Origin: Rhabdophis nuchalis
Taxonomy: Eukaryota; Chordata; Lepidosauria; Squamata; Natricidae
Assembly (NCBI GenBank): GCA_039707465.1
Contig: CM077643.1
Location: 48,578,605-48,642,604, forward strand
Reading direction: 5' to 3'
Length of the DNA: 64,000 bases
Below the pieces are notes generated by a model. It was not told the origin of the DNA. It saw nothing but the letters and a program-made list of their open reading frames with translations, and made no database searches. The position numbers and the translations under genes were made by a program. This document shows, one piece after another, positions 23,701 to 35,722 of this stretch. Each line of letters opens with the position of its first letter. Positions within the stretch are counted from its first letter, which is position 1.

Positions 23701-24259
23701 CCTGAATGCAACAAATTAATTAGAAATAATGAATCTATTAGAACATGTAAACTGTGGATTGGTTTACATTTTGAAAATATTTGCACACCTGAAATTGAAG
23801 TTCCAGATGGATCTTCAGTAAAAGAGAATGGCTTTGATCATAGAAGAATAGATCAGAAAAAGATCTTTCGGGTTTCTTTTTCTAAAAGAAGACTAAGCTG
23901 CAGAATATGGAATTTGAGCAAACAGGCAATACAAGTCGTTAATTTTATGGTTTGGGGGGAAGTTAGTAGAAATTTAAATGAAGAACGTATATAAATATTG
24001 GTCTTTTGGGGATCTAATAAATGTGTTGTAACTCAGATGCTACCATAAATAGAAGATTTGCATGTATTCAAGCTTGAATGAATTCTAATGTAATCTCAAA
24101 ACATCACTGAAAATATTTGCTCTAATTCCAGGTCATGACGAAGAAATTATGTCAAATTTTCAGCATGGTTTCCCACAAGAAATTAGAGGTTGTCTCTAAG
24201 CAAAGCCTGTTGATGGACAAAACTTTATGCTCTCTGAATATAGTTTCATCATCTTAAGG

Positions 24260-24394
24260 CAGGGATGTCCAAACTTGGGAACTTTAAGACTTGTGGACTT
24301 CAACTCCCAGAATTCCCCAGCCAGCTATGCTGACTGGGGAATTCTGGGAGTTGAAGTCCACAAGTCTTAAAGTTCCCAAGTTTGGACATCCCTG
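24260..24394. mobile_element. Palindromic hAT-type MITE
   Basis: A 135-bp nearly perfect palindrome from CAGGGATGTCCAAACTTGGG to CCCAAGTTTGGACATCCCTG, with a 15-bp centre near CAGCTATGCTGA. It is flanked by a perfect 8-bp duplication TCTTAAGG at 24252-24259 and 24395-24402. It is non-coding; the arms contain CTTCAACTCCCAGAATTCCC. Sister copies are at 28600 and 38405. Confidence 0.92.
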
Positions 24395-24402
24395 TCTTAA
24401 GG

Positions 24403-25617
24403 AAAGGATTAGGTGTCAAAGAACCATGCATTTTCCCTCTTAAGCGATTCTTGTATTCTCCCCCCCGCCCCCTTATAAGCCTCCAACAGTTGCTTTTGAT
24501 TTTGGAGTTATACAAATATGTTTAATAAACAAATAGCAGATGTTGCAACAGAGGTACAAGAGATGGTGATAGAATCACTCATCTTTGATCGTTTGGAAAG
24601 TTCAAAATTGCAGGCTTCTAGATTGTATAATGAGATATAACATTGTGCTCCTAAGGTTTGACAAGAGCAAATGCCTTCATCACATCGTCCATTATTTTCA
24701 CATAAAGTTGGCCACTGATTTCAGTTCATACGAATATATGAGCAGAACTAAGGAATCTCCTAAAGTTAAGATGCATCACATTCGTTAATCTTCCTCATGA
24801 ATACAGAACTTTCTAGAAATTTTAGTTAAACTGGACGCATTTCACTCTTCAGAATTTGAAGTTTTAGAGAAAAATGCTTCCTTTTATCTGAAGTAAATGA
24901 AACTGATGATATTGGGTTTGGCTTGAAACAGTGGGTGGCATTTAAGTCAAACCCAGCAACCACATTATATGTGGCCAAGAATAACTCAGTCAAAAGTTGA
25001 CTTTCCTGAGGTAAATGCTAGCTATCAAATTGCATTGGATTGACTCCCAAAGACTACAAGATCGTAGAAAACTTGTCTTCTCCAACCTGATGCCCTCAAA
25101 ATATAAAAGAATTACAGCTGTAAAAATTTCTTGGTCATTAACTTTGCTGCTTGGGAATTCAGGTTATTGCAGTCTCAGCATATAATAGTTGGAGGCATCA
25201 AGTTAAGAAAACTCAAATAGGCATCTCCCTGTAAATTACAGGGTGAGGATAATTTAGAAATTTCTTTCCAGGGGCAAATATCCAGTTTCTATGTCTTTCT
25301 TCCTCTTGACCTTGACCTAGTACAATCTGGATCCTAATTTAAATTACTTTTAATAAAGCTGTATTGCTTTTCACATGTTACTCAATTTTGTTGATGTGGG
25401 CACAGTCTAGAAAGGAAATGAGGATCATGCTGACCCAGCTATCTTATAGTGTCTCATTTCTTACCTTTATTATTGACAGTGATTATATTGGCAACCAAAA
25501 ACTGGCTTTGTTGCTAGATCTACTGTAGGTTTGAAAATGATCTTCTCTTTTGATAAGGGAGGAGGAGTATTTCAGGTTTATCTAACAGTAAGAAGTTGTT
25601 GTCTTTCCTACAAAAAA
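24403..25617. other. Unassigned spacer
   Basis: AT-rich, no recognisable feature. Confidence 0.35.
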
Positions 25618-25625
25618 TGCTGCAC

Positions 25626-25880
25626 CAGTGGTAGGTTCTGGTCGGTACGCCCATAACGGTAGTAGTAGGGAGCAGCGGCCACTGTTCCGGTACGGTGGCT
25701 CATTTGACCCACCCTCTTACCTGCATTCCACAGCGTGCAGTGCCTGCACGAGCAGCTGGATGTCACAGGGGCTCACAGGGGTGGTGGAGTGTGCATGCAT
25801 GCGCAGCACACATGCACGACCAGGACATCTGGCCCCATGCACAGCATACTGGTAGCGACGGGGAGAGGAACCCACCACTG
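25626..25880. mobile_element. hAT-type MITE (CAGTGGTRGGTT family)
   Basis: Ends CAGTGGTAGGTTCTGGTCGG and GGAACCCACCACTG. The flanking octamers TGCTGCAC (25618-25625) and TGCTGTAC (25881-25888) differ by one base. 255 bp, GC-richer than its surroundings, non-coding. Confidence 0.8.
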
Positions 25881-25966
25881 TGCTGTACTCATCCATACAA
25901 CTTCATTCCCCAAGGATCTCTAGGAATTGAAAATGGCAATCATAAGACCCATAAAGGAGTAAGTTT

Positions 25967-26348
25967 CAGGTAGACCTTGACTTACTATTTGTTTAGTGAT
26001 CATTTGAAATTACAGCACCACTAAAAACAGTGACTTACAACCAGTTTTCACACTTACCATCTTTGCAGCATCTCCATGGTCATGTGATCAAAATCCAGGC
26101 ACTTGGCAACTAGCATGTATTTATGACCGTTGTCCTATCCAGGAGTCATGTGATCACCATTTGTAACCTTCCCAGGCCAAGATCTATCAAACAAAGAATA
26201 GGGGAGGCCAGATGTGCTTAAGGACTGCATGATTTACTTAACAACTGCAGTGATCCACTGTGGCAAAAAGGCCATAAAATGGAGCAAAACTCAAAATTGC
26301 CTTGCTTAGCCACAGAAATGTGCGGCCATAAGTTAAAGGCTACCCGTG
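25967..26348. mobile_element. TA-family MITE ('AGGTAGTCCTCGACTTA')
   Basis: It starts CAGGTAGACCTTGACTTACT and ends near GGCTACCCGTG, with body blocks TCTCCATGGTCATGTGATCA and CCTTGCTTAGCC shared with the 37974 copy. The ends are eroded. Confidence 0.65.
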
Positions 26349-27495
26349 CATCCATAATCACAAGGACACAAAATAAAGTAAAATTAAGTTCAGGGACAGA
26401 ATGAGGCCAACAATCCGTTTCTCAATGTCATTATCTTAAACCCTGCCATTTGTACAGTTTTAAATTGCACCTTAAATCCACTACTCCAGAACAAGCAGAC
26501 TCTGTCCGCTTCTGTACTTCTGATTAATTTTATCTTGTTTCCCTGCAAATTCCATGGAATTATCCTTTTGCTATTACAGTTCTTCTGCAGAACTATCTTT
26601 GAAACGAGAGAGATTGGGAAGATGCCAGATAATGTCAGGACCAAAAATTCTTCTCTCTCCACTCCTTTCTTGTCTCCTGCCCTTCCCTCGGAAAGTGTGT
26701 TCCAGTCACCTAGTCTGATGAACAGACTTGATAAAAGGGGCCTGAGCTGTGTACTCACTTTGATCTAAAGATAGCCTTCAAAAGTCAAAACACATCATTA
26801 GCAGCAGGAGAGGCACTTCCTTGTAAACAACTTGGTGACTCAGAAGAAAACGCCAAAAGAGAGCCCTCTGCATTTCTCCGGACATTGACAGAATGTGTCA
26901 TCCCTCCCAAAGTAGGGATGCTGACAACACAAGAACTTTAGTGAGCTGGTGCCAGGTGTTGGGGGGGGGGGGGGGATTGGATGCAGTAAGCATTTTTCCT
27001 TGTTTACAATAGCTTCAGATATTCCTGATAGGGGTAATAAAGGTTGGGCAAGTACAGCTACGGTATATTGGCTGGTAGGACATCTGTTCAAAATCTTGCC
27101 TTTCCTGTGCAGCTTGCTCAAAATACGGACCTGCATTAAGATCAGTATGACTCAAGACAGGCTGGTATTTTATTTTGACAGTGGACAAAAAAAAAATCCT
27201 CTTTGGGAATACCACTAATATACTGTAATTAATGATCCAGCTGGTATCCTAATTTTAGGGGGTGGTGCGGATTAACATGCAGTTTTTGTTGGCTTTTCCT
27301 GCCAGAGCAGAACAAATATGATTACCTGTGTTAACAGCTTAGTGGAGGACATGAAAAGAATCTCCTCTAAAACTTCTAAAGTTTCAGAGGATTTAGAAGA
27401 ATTAATTATGAATGAAAAGCAAAAAAAAACCCCACCCTAAATAGTCGTAAGGCTTTCTTAATGTCTTTACATTTGAAAACAAAGAAAGGAAGTTT
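26349..27495. other. Unassigned spacer
   Basis: Includes a G homopolymer near 26960. No gene or repeat recognised. Confidence 0.35.
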
Positions 27496-27755
27496 CAGGC
27501 AGTCCTCGACTTACAACAGTTTGTTTAGTGACCATTCAAAGTTAAAACGGCACTGAAAAAAGTGGCTTATGACCGTTTTCCACACTTACGACATTGTAGC
27601 ATTCCCCATGGTCATGTGATAAAAATTCAGATGCGTGGCAATTTGTGACAGTTGTAAGTACCCCAGGGTCATACAATCACCTTTTGTAACCATCTGACAA
27701 GCAAAGTCAGTGGGGAAGCCAGATTCACTTAAAAACCGTGTTACTAGTGCCATAA
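27496..27755. mobile_element. TA-family MITE, 3'-truncated
   Basis: It starts CAGGCAGTCCTCGACTTACA and carries CATGGTCATGTGATAAAAAT and the segment near GAAGCCAGATTCACTTAAAA. The opposite terminal repeat is absent. Confidence 0.65.
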
Positions 27756-28591
27756 TAAATGAAGATTTTTTTATTTAAAAAAAACCAGTTCAACATATCC
27801 TGTCAGGGCAGTGTTGACTCTTAGTGATCATGGGAATAGATTTTTTTTCTAGGACCATGGAAGAAGGTAGACGCATTCAGATTACAGATCTAGAAACAAT
27901 TACCCAGAGTACTGTGGATTGAGGGAAGGATGAATTGATTAGATCTGGGCCATATGAAGTGCACTTGTCAGTAGAATGACTAAAAGCCAAGTCCAACTAA
28001 TGGCAGTTAGCTAACATGCTCTGGCTTTTCTAAGTTTGGGTGATGGGTGAGAAATCAAGGTACTTAGGCAGTATTTTCGAGGTGTTTATTTGGAAAAACA
28101 CAAGTGAACAGCAGGGCTAATGCCATTACCAGGGATATTTAATCCGTCCTCTTATCCCAGGGTCTGTGAACTTGACACAGCAGTCCTTTTTATCGGATAA
28201 TTAGAGATACACGCTGAAAGTTTAGTGCAGCACCACATGCCTGCTTGCCCAAAAAAAAAGGGAAAAGTAAGACAAGTTCCTAGCTGCCAAGGTGAAGCTC
28301 TCCAACTCTATTTAACTGCTGTTTGGCATCTGAATGCAAACCACTTGGGTTAAGGGGAGCAGTCAGTCTTAACAATCAACCGTGTGCTGGGCAGCTGTCT
28401 TAACAGTCCAGATTTGGACAAAGAGCTGCTTATTTCAGAGGGGAATTGGGAGAAAAGAAAACTTGGCTTGCTGATCCAGGCCAAATGTCTACCTATGAAG
28501 TGTTTGGCTCTAGCAGTGTCCTGCCAAGTCTTTCTGGCCATGTGAATGTAACAGCAAGTGCCTACTGTCACAGTGTACAATGCTAAACAAC
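27756..28591. other. Unassigned spacer
   Basis: A block near 27790-27900 weakly resembles the same unnamed SINE/LINE segment seen near 17500. Nothing else is recognised. Confidence 0.3.
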
Positions 28592-28599
28592 CTCTAAGC

Positions 28600-28719
28600 C
28601 AGTGTTTCTCAACCTTGGCCACTTGAAGATGTCCAGACTTCAACTCCCAGAATTCTGGTTGGGGAATTCTGGGAGTTGAAGTCTGGACATCTTCAAGTGG
28701 CCAAGGTTGAGAAACACTG
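28600..28719. mobile_element. Palindromic hAT-type MITE
   Basis: A 120-bp near-perfect palindrome from CAGTGTTTCTCAACCTTGGC to GCCAAGGTTGAGAAACACTG. The flanking octamers CTCTAAGC (28592-28599) and TTCTAAAC (28720-28727) match at 6 of 8 positions. The arms share the CTTCAACTCCCAGAATTC block with the 24260 and 38405 copies but have different outer termini. Confidence 0.85.
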
Positions 28720-28727
28720 TTCTAAAC

Positions 28728-29112
28728 AATGGGACTCCTGTGGCTTTTTAAAAATAAATTCCTCCTATTTTCTCCTGCACACACATATATCCCTTCATAA
28801 TAATGTGCCAAGTTACTGCTTTGGATATTGCTGACCTGCAATTTCTAACTCTGCTAACCTTATGGGGAAAATGTAAAGGACTTCATACAATTGAGCGATT
28901 TTTAAAAGTTGGTTTCCGCCAAAGACATCAAACTTACTATTTCCAGAATTTCAATTTGCGATGGCCAGAGGCCTTCAGATAGGTATGTTGGTCCCAGGTA
29001 GAACTCTTGTTTTCTGATCAATTACAATGATTGTTATTAGGCTTTTTCATTTCAGGTTTAGCATTAATTGTTGATTGACTTTTGAATCCAACCCAGGGAA
29101 CTCTTTTTGATA
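28728..29112. other. Unassigned spacer
   Basis: No recognisable feature. Confidence 0.3.
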
Positions 29113-29120
29113 CTGTATAC

Positions 29121-29223
29121 CAGGGGTGTCAAACTTGCAATAACACGTTGTCACGTGCCGTTTTGTAGCTATTTTCCCTTTTGCTAAAATGGGGGCGGAC
29201 TTGGCTAGCCTGTGACACCGCTG
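29121..29223. mobile_element. Short hAT-type MITE
   Basis: 103 bp from CAGGGGTGTCAAACTTGCAA to CCTGTGACACCGCTG, flanked by a perfect 8-bp duplication CTGTATAC (29113-29120 and 29224-29231). An internally deleted relative of the 23300 element. Confidence 0.85.
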
Positions 29224-29520
29224 CTGTATACAGAGACTCTCACAGCTTAATCCTAGCTTGCACAGTATAAACACTAGTTTAATCTTTGGTGCCTGGATGC
29301 TTCTCCTCAGATTTTTTTTACAAGTCCCATTGATCTGTCTAACAGTACTGATAAAATCTGCTCTTTTCATGATGGTGCCTATATACTGGAATGAACTTCC
29401 ACAGGGGTCGCCTAAAATCATCGGAAAACACATATTTTCAATGGTCTTAGGAACCGAGACATCAATTTTATGGGTCACCACAACATGAGGAACTGTATTA
29501 AAGTGTCACGGGAAGGTTGA

Positions 29521-29640
29521 GAACTACTAATCTAGACCCTATATCATTTCTGACAAGTGGCTGTCCAGTATCTTCTTGAAAGCCTCCAGTAATGAAGCAC
29601 TCACAACATCTGAAGACAAGCTCTTGCATTGATTGATTTT
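29521..29640 (-). mobile_element. CR1-type LINE fragment
   Basis: TGGCTGTCCAGTATCTTCTT and GAAAGCCTCCAGTAATGAAG resemble the block after the tail in reversed CR1 3' ends, as at 13240-13330. Short and diverged. Confidence 0.55.
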
Positions 29641-30110
29641 AGATTTGGTTTTAGATTTATTTAATTTTTTATACTGCCCTACTCCCGAAGGACTCAGGGA
29701 AGTTTACAGCCAAAATAAAACACAGATATATAAAAGTTAAAAACAAATTTAAAAACATATTAAATAATTTGGCCCATAATAAGATTAAAAACCAACAAAC
29801 CCAATTAAGATTAATAATTAATAAAATGCGTATTTACGCCAGCCCAGCTTGTTGAAAAAGAAAAGTTTGAAGAGCACAGCGGAAGGTGCATAGGTCAGGG
29901 ATGATTCGTAACTCCGAGGGCAATTCGTTCCAGAGGACAGGTGCTCCCACAGAGAAGGCTCTCCCCCTGGGTGTCATCAGTCAACATTGTTTAGCCGACG
30001 GCACCATGCGGAGACCCTCTCTATGGGAGCATACTGGCTGGTGGGAGGTCCTCGGTGGCAGAAGGCGATCTCATAGGTACCCAGGTCCTAAGCCATTGAT
30101 TGTTCTCACT
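29641..30110 (-). mobile_element. L2-type LINE 3' end, degraded
   Basis: Reversed L2: the 3' UTR on the left (TATACTGCCCTACTCCCGAA) runs into ORF2 tail remnants (GAGGACAGGTGCTCCCACAG, GAGACCCTCTCTATGGGAGC). Stops and indels have destroyed the frame. It belongs to the same older subfamily as the 12955 copy. Confidence 0.75.
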
Positions 30111-31319
30111 GTCAGAAAATAGGACCATTTAACTGGGCTGGCCAGGCTATTCCTCCTCTTTCACAGATCTGGGCATAGAAGAGAAATAAGGAACCCATGT
30201 CTGAATTTCCGTTCTCAGCAACTCATTAGCTTTCACCAACATAAGTGCGCCACAGAATCTCCCCTCACCCACCGCTGTTTAGAACACTCTCTTTGGCAGA
30301 GCTTTGCTTTTTAATGGAGAAGAAACTGTTTGCTTTGGATGGAGAAGCACACAGTTACATGAGCTCTACCTGCAGTCCAAAAACAGGACCATTGCCAGGC
30401 ACAAGGTTGAGCACCCTCCCTCTTCTGTGAGACACAAGGGTTTATTGTGATGGGTTAGACAAAGAGGGTTGTAGCTGGAATGGGGCAAATTTGGTTCAGT
30501 TCCCCTCTTTCCCACATGCTATCTGGGTGGCTTCTGAGAGAAGAAATAAAGGTTCCGACTCTGCAAAAACCAAATATTGTTGATGGCATTCATTTTTCCC
30601 AGTTGCAAAGTTCTACAGATGAGAGAGTATGATTTCAGTTTATAAACTTGAGTGCTGTTAGTAAGAGAGAAGGATACGGTGGACAGCAGTAAACTATTAA
30701 GGTAGAGTGAATAGCATTGGGAAATCTGCAGTGGGAAATGACCCATCGCTATTAATTAGGGGGCGATTAGACCTACCACATTAGTTCTACTTTGTTCTTT
30801 GGCATAAATAAAATAACATGAATGAAGGGATAAATGGATTTCTTCTCTATGAGAGAAATTTCAAGCCTTGCTTTAATAATAAAAATATTTTCAATCTGTG
30901 TTATTGTGTACAATTATGTAGGGTGAAAAACCCCCATAGAATTATAAATAATCAGAATCCCCCTTTGAGGGAAAAGGGCAGTCTAGAAATGCCAAGTATA
31001 AATGTAACATAAATAAAAAAAATATCGGATTCTAACATAGTTTCAGTTCAAATGCATTGTTTAGAAAAATCTCCCATATTAAATGGAATCATTTATGATG
31101 CGAGATTTTTCATTCTGCCACTTGATAATATTTTATGACATTAGGCATGTCCCAACTTCTTTTTTTCTGACAGTTGTGTACAATCCATTCTCAGATTATT
31201 ATTTTTTTGCATTTAAGCAGAAGCTTTCCCCCCTCTCACCAATATTGTAATTCCATTCTGGAATTTCTAACCGGGTGTCATTGAAATTAAAAAAAAAAAA
31301 GCTGTGCAAGAATTTTCAT
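30111..31319. other. Unassigned spacer
   Basis: No recognisable feature. Confidence 0.35.
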
Positions 31320-31930
31320 TTTAATCACTACAATTCATCCTAAAATAATTGATGTGTTTGGAAACCTAAGTTTTCATGTAATTTCTTCCAATTCGGTACA
31401 TAATTTGAAAAGCTTCTGTTAATATTTTTAATAACAATAATGCTTAAATGTTTTAAAGATTTATATATTGTTGGAATCCCTAAAACTGGAAAATTTCTTT
31501 TGAAATTTGAGTTTTTGGGCTTATATGAAAACACATCAAATGTGAGTTATGAAAATTAAGTGAGTCTTAACACCACTACAAATTCCTCTAACTCCTTAAT
31601 ATAGCTAGCTGAATTAAAAAGAGTCAAGATCATATCAACTGCAAATAGATTTAAAAGATACCACAAACAGATTTAAAAGATACGTCTTATCTCCCATTTT
31701 TATCCTGTTAATCTTATTATTGGATCTAAGTGCTGCTACCAGCACTTTAGTAGCTTGGTTGAATAGTAAAGGTGATAAAGGACAACCCTGCTTGGTACCT
31801 CTTAAAATCATAATGAGATCTGAATAATAACTATTAATATTTATCTGAGCATTAGTTGGTCCATAAATATGTTTAGTCATCTGACAAAAACCATCCCCAA
31901 ATTTAAATTTAAATATCAATTTTAGGATGC
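31320..31930 (-). pseudogene. L1 ORF2 relic (reverse transcriptase region)
   Basis: The minus strand encodes RGTKQGCPLSPLLFN, the conserved L1 reverse-transcriptase motif around the finger/palm boundary. It is preceded by INSYYSDLIMILRG. Further left, LGIPTIYKSLKHL and YVPNWKKLHENLG resemble the region downstream of the RT domain in L1 ORF2. An internal deletion and stops separate the two pieces. It is an old, dead copy without L1 ends. Confidence 0.75.
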
Positions 31931-31978
31931 CAGAACTACTCTGTGTTAAAAAAAAAAAAAAGTATATATGGCATATGC

Positions 31979-32103
31979 CACAGGTGTCAAACTTGCCAGA
32001 TCACATTGTCATCACGTGACATTTTGTGATATTTTCCCCATTTGCAGAGCTGAGGTGAGCGTGGCCTGTGCATGACACATCTGGTCTCCAGTTTGACACC
32101 CTG
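31979..32103. mobile_element. Short hAT-type MITE
   Basis: It begins CACAGGTGTCAAACTTGCC and ends CCAGTTTGACACCCTG. The flanking octamers GCATATGC and CCATACGC agree at 6 of 8 positions. Related to the 29121 copy. Confidence 0.65.
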
Positions 32104-32160
32104 CCATACGCTAAAAGAAAATTTAAAAATATAAAGAACTTATGGCTAATGATTTATTAA

Positions 32161-32490
32161 TCATATATATATATGTGTGTAACTATGAGTTTGTTCAAAA
32201 CAGGTAATTTCCGAAAGTACTGCACCGATCGATTCCAAATTTTCACACAACATTCCTCCAATTATATATATATAGAGAGAGATTGTGTAGATGTCACACA
32301 TGTGCCTGTGTTCACATGGGACCCTTATCCTCTTCAGAGTAGGTAGGTAGGTAGAGGGAGAGGTAGGTAGGTTGGAGGTTATACAGTGGTTGTGTGTACC
32401 TGTTTGTGTGTGCAAGTGTAGATCTTCACACAGATTGGTTGGCCATTTAATCAGACTGGGCCACAGCAACGCGTGGCTGGGAATGGCTAG
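32161..32490 (+). mobile_element. Minimal non-autonomous Helitron
   Basis: It begins 5'-TC directly after an A and ends in CTAG directly before a T, the A/T target of Helitrons. About 10 nt before CTAG lies a hairpin: GCCAC, loop AGCAACGC, GTGGC. The 5' region (GCACCGATCGATTCCAAATT) and the last 60 bp match the 2.2 kb element ending at 49266. There is no Rep/helicase gene. It contains a short (GTAG)n run near 32340-32370. Confidence 0.82.
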
Positions 32491-32899
32491 TATATATGCT
32501 GGTATTGCTGTCTTCAGGTATTTTCCCGTGTATATAGCATGAAATTGTTATTGCAACATTTTGGCAAGATCTCACTTGCCATCCTCAGGCTTCGGTCTGC
32601 GATTATGAAGGCGTCGCCTTCGTAATAGCTATAAAAAATTATAGCTATAGGTATATAGCTATAAAAAATTAGAATTTAAAACTACCAGCAGCACCTGTGA
32701 CTGTGCAATCTGTGCAATGGTCATAATTTTGGGCATTGGTCATATGTCCCTGTCAGTGCTGTCATAATTTTGAACAATAAATGAATGCTCGTTAAGCAAG
32801 GAACACCTAATAGGATTATTTTGCAATTAAAATATTCTGTTCAAGCTGGTCTATAAATTTACATTTTGAATCAATGTTACAAAATGAAAAAATAAAGTA

Positions 32900-32985
32900 C
32901 AGGTAGTCCTTGTTTACTGATCACAATTGTGAATGACAGCTGTGTCATTAAATGAAATAGTTGCTAACTGAGAAATCATGGTACT
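32900..32985. mobile_element. TA-family MITE, left part
   Basis: TA followed by CAGGTAGTCCTTGTTTACTG, matching the left end of the 37974 copy; truncated after about 85 bp. A right-end-like segment (CCAGCACTAATGTAACTTTG) lies at about 33760-33850, so it may be one element interrupted by later insertions. Confidence 0.55.
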
Positions 32986-33271
32986 TCTGTTTTCCTTTTC
33001 TGTATTCAAATGCCCTTTCAAATTCTTAGCTCAGTGCTGGGATAATGAGCAAGAAGGAAATTTACATAATATGAAGTATTTACATTCATTGGAGAAGAAG
33101 AGTTTACAAAATAACAGGTATTCAATGGTGAATACACTAGACTAGGATATTTACTGCCAGTGCTACTGTATTCCTTTCAATGTGTATTCCCCATTGTGTA
33201 ACTGCTTACTCTCTTGCAATCCTTTCCTCTCCAGTCTCTCCATTCTGTGAGTGTGGGGAAGAAACACAAGT

Positions 33272-33710
33272 TGTTAGGATAATCATCCTGATGTTGGGTT
33301 GATAATATATATAAGCCAGGATTCTTAAAGAGTATATGTAACTTTAAGGACTATGTGGAATCTGATTGGCTGTGCTTCCCAGCTCAAGCATAAAAGGCAG
33401 CTGTAAACATAGTTTATCCCTTTTGCTTTCCTTTGCTTCCTGATTGCCACTGAGGAGCTGAAACTGAAGAAAAGTATCATTGTTTGTTTTGACTGTAAGA
33501 TAACTGTGTTTTGGTGTTTATTGTTGGAAGAGTTAGTATCACTGTTTGGAAGAAGTATTTTAGTTACTACAAAAGTAAAGACTATTTATTTTTTCTACTA
33601 TCAGTGTTTGATAGTTATTGCGTGTTTAAAGCAAAAAAATCTCTTGCTGTCCAGTATATTGCACTATTACGCTATTTATTTTCCAACAGGGGTGTTTTTT
33701 ACCCCTAACA
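33272..33710 (+). mobile_element. Solo LTR of a retrovirus-like element
   Basis: 439 bp beginning TGTTAGGATAATCATC and ending TACCCCTAACA, with TGTTAG/CTAACA terminal inverted repeats. It is flanked by a perfect 5-bp duplication CAAGT (33267-33271 and 33711-33715). An inverted CCAAT box (GATTGGCTG, about 33363) and a TATA-like CATAAAAGG (about 33389) give a U3 promoter in plus orientation. No internal region, primer site or second LTR is present, so it is a product of LTR-LTR recombination. A 5-bp duplication fits Gypsy or some ERV classes; the class is not resolved. Confidence 0.82.
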
Positions 33711-33861
33711 CAAGTCACAGGCAAGACAACACATAATGACTAATGACACGTCACTGAGGGATGTCGTGAATGTCATAAATACAGGCATGAGCAATACAGT
33801 TATTTTTCCAGCACTAATGTAACTTTGAACAGTCACTGAATGAAGCTGTCAGCAGGCAAAA

Positions 33862-35714
33862 TCTTTTTTTAATTTCTTCCATTCAGTCCTGTCCACCTGT
33901 ATGAAAAAAAATGATGTTCTGTAAGGGTTTGTATAAATTGCACATATGTCTAAGAGACTAATGCTGGTGTAATTTTGAAAACTAAATCTTATTTCTTATA
34001 CTGAATTGAACACTCGCAACATTACACATGGGAATGCTATATCAGCAATTCAGATCCAGAATAGAGCCAGTGGTCATAAAATAGAGAAAGCATATTTCAT
34101 CAAAACATTAGAAGAAACTTCATATAAATACTGTATGACAGCGTAACTGATTGCTTCACTTTACAGTAGGTTTTCCTTCAGTGGAAGTACTGAAATATGG
34201 ACATGGTTGGGCACCTCTGAGCTACATTCCATCCTGCAGGTCCTGCATTGTTTCAAGGAATTAAATTAGGCTTCATTAATCCAATTTTCAAATTCTGTTA
34301 CTTCTGTCTCTATCTCTAAGACTGAGAAAGAATCAATTTTGTTTGACCTCCAGAATGATCAAGGACTTCCTAAATGTGACTTTGATCTGTTCTAAAGTCT
34401 TTAAGAGTTTGCCATGTTTCATTTCTAGATAGTGATTTATAGTGGCAAGCTGCTAATACTGATTAAATTCAGAATTAAACAGCACTTTTCTATAAAACAT
34501 AAAACAGCATTCCCCATACTTGCTGCTTTCTAAAATCAGTTGGCACGGTGGCTCCAGGATTCCCCATAATTATAGTTTTTAAGAAAATCACAAAGTCTCA
34601 TTTACTCATCACACTTTCCACTGAATTGTGTTTGATGATGTTCTATTTGGGATTTCTGTTAGAAAAGCTCTTAGACTTTAGTTCTTACGGAGAATGTAAA
34701 ACCTAAACACTGCAAATGTTTCTTTCATTCTATCAATTATTCATTCCATTTAGATCTCCTTAATAGTGTTTTGCTCTTAAACATCATATCTAGAGGGCAT
34801 CACAGAGGGAAACCTTCATGAAACAATGCAATAAAAAACAAAGTCTCACCTGAGAAAGGCAAAGGCCAAACAAAAACCTCATTTATATGTAAAATTAACC
34901 TCTCTTAAGTCTTCCCAACGGTGCTTTTTCAAGAGAACACTGGACTTTCTGGTTTTTTCTTTGAAGGTTTCGTGTCTCATCCAAGATCAGCTCAGAAGAA
35001 GCTTCTTGAATGAGAAGCGAAATGTCTTCAAAACAAGAAAATCCAGTTGCCTCTAGAAAAAGCACCTTTGGGACAACCATGACCTGGATGACTGAGAATC
35101 TCCATAGACACCTCTCTAAGTCTTGTAGACCAACTCTTAAAATTCTCACCATGAGCCATACTTTCTGAAGCATTCCCTAACTGGAACTCCCCATGCCTAG
35201 AGAGTATCTGATTTAAAGTAGATTACTTTAAAGTCAGCATTTTGAATTCAGCAAACAGTTCTGCTTTTCTGCTCTATAAGTCGTCTTGCTCTGAAAACAG
35301 GGGGCTCGCACCCTGTTCTGTGCAACTGCTACTTGAGAATCCCAAAATATAACTTGGATTTAAACCCCCAGTTCATTGTCTGGCCTTTATGTACAGCAAG
35401 AATAAAGTGCCTGCATAATTAAAAAAAAATATTAGTGGCCAGAAAGGAGCAATGCTTTTAATACATCCAAATGGACACAGTTATCTTGAAAAATGATCAG
35501 CCATATTTTCTATAAGAAATATGAATCGTTTGAGCGGGACTGAAAAGCTTTTTTCTTACAAAAGCTTGTTATTGAGGTGTCCTTGAGATTTGTGCTTGGG
35601 AAAAGGATGTAATTTTCGGTCAGGCTGCTGCAAATGGCCTGACAGCCAGACTATATAATGGGTAGGTTGGTTCTCTTTTAATCTATCTCTTGTTTGGGTA
35701 ACAGCCAGATCTTC
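33862..35714. other. Unassigned spacer
   Basis: AT-rich, no recognisable gene or repeat. Confidence 0.35.
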
Positions 35715-35722
35715 CTACAGAC

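Noticed and set aside
29886..30122. 78-codon frame in the L2 region read on the plus strand
   Set aside because: Antisense shadow of the reversed L2 tail; the same shadow (EKALPLGV) recurs at every L2 copy.
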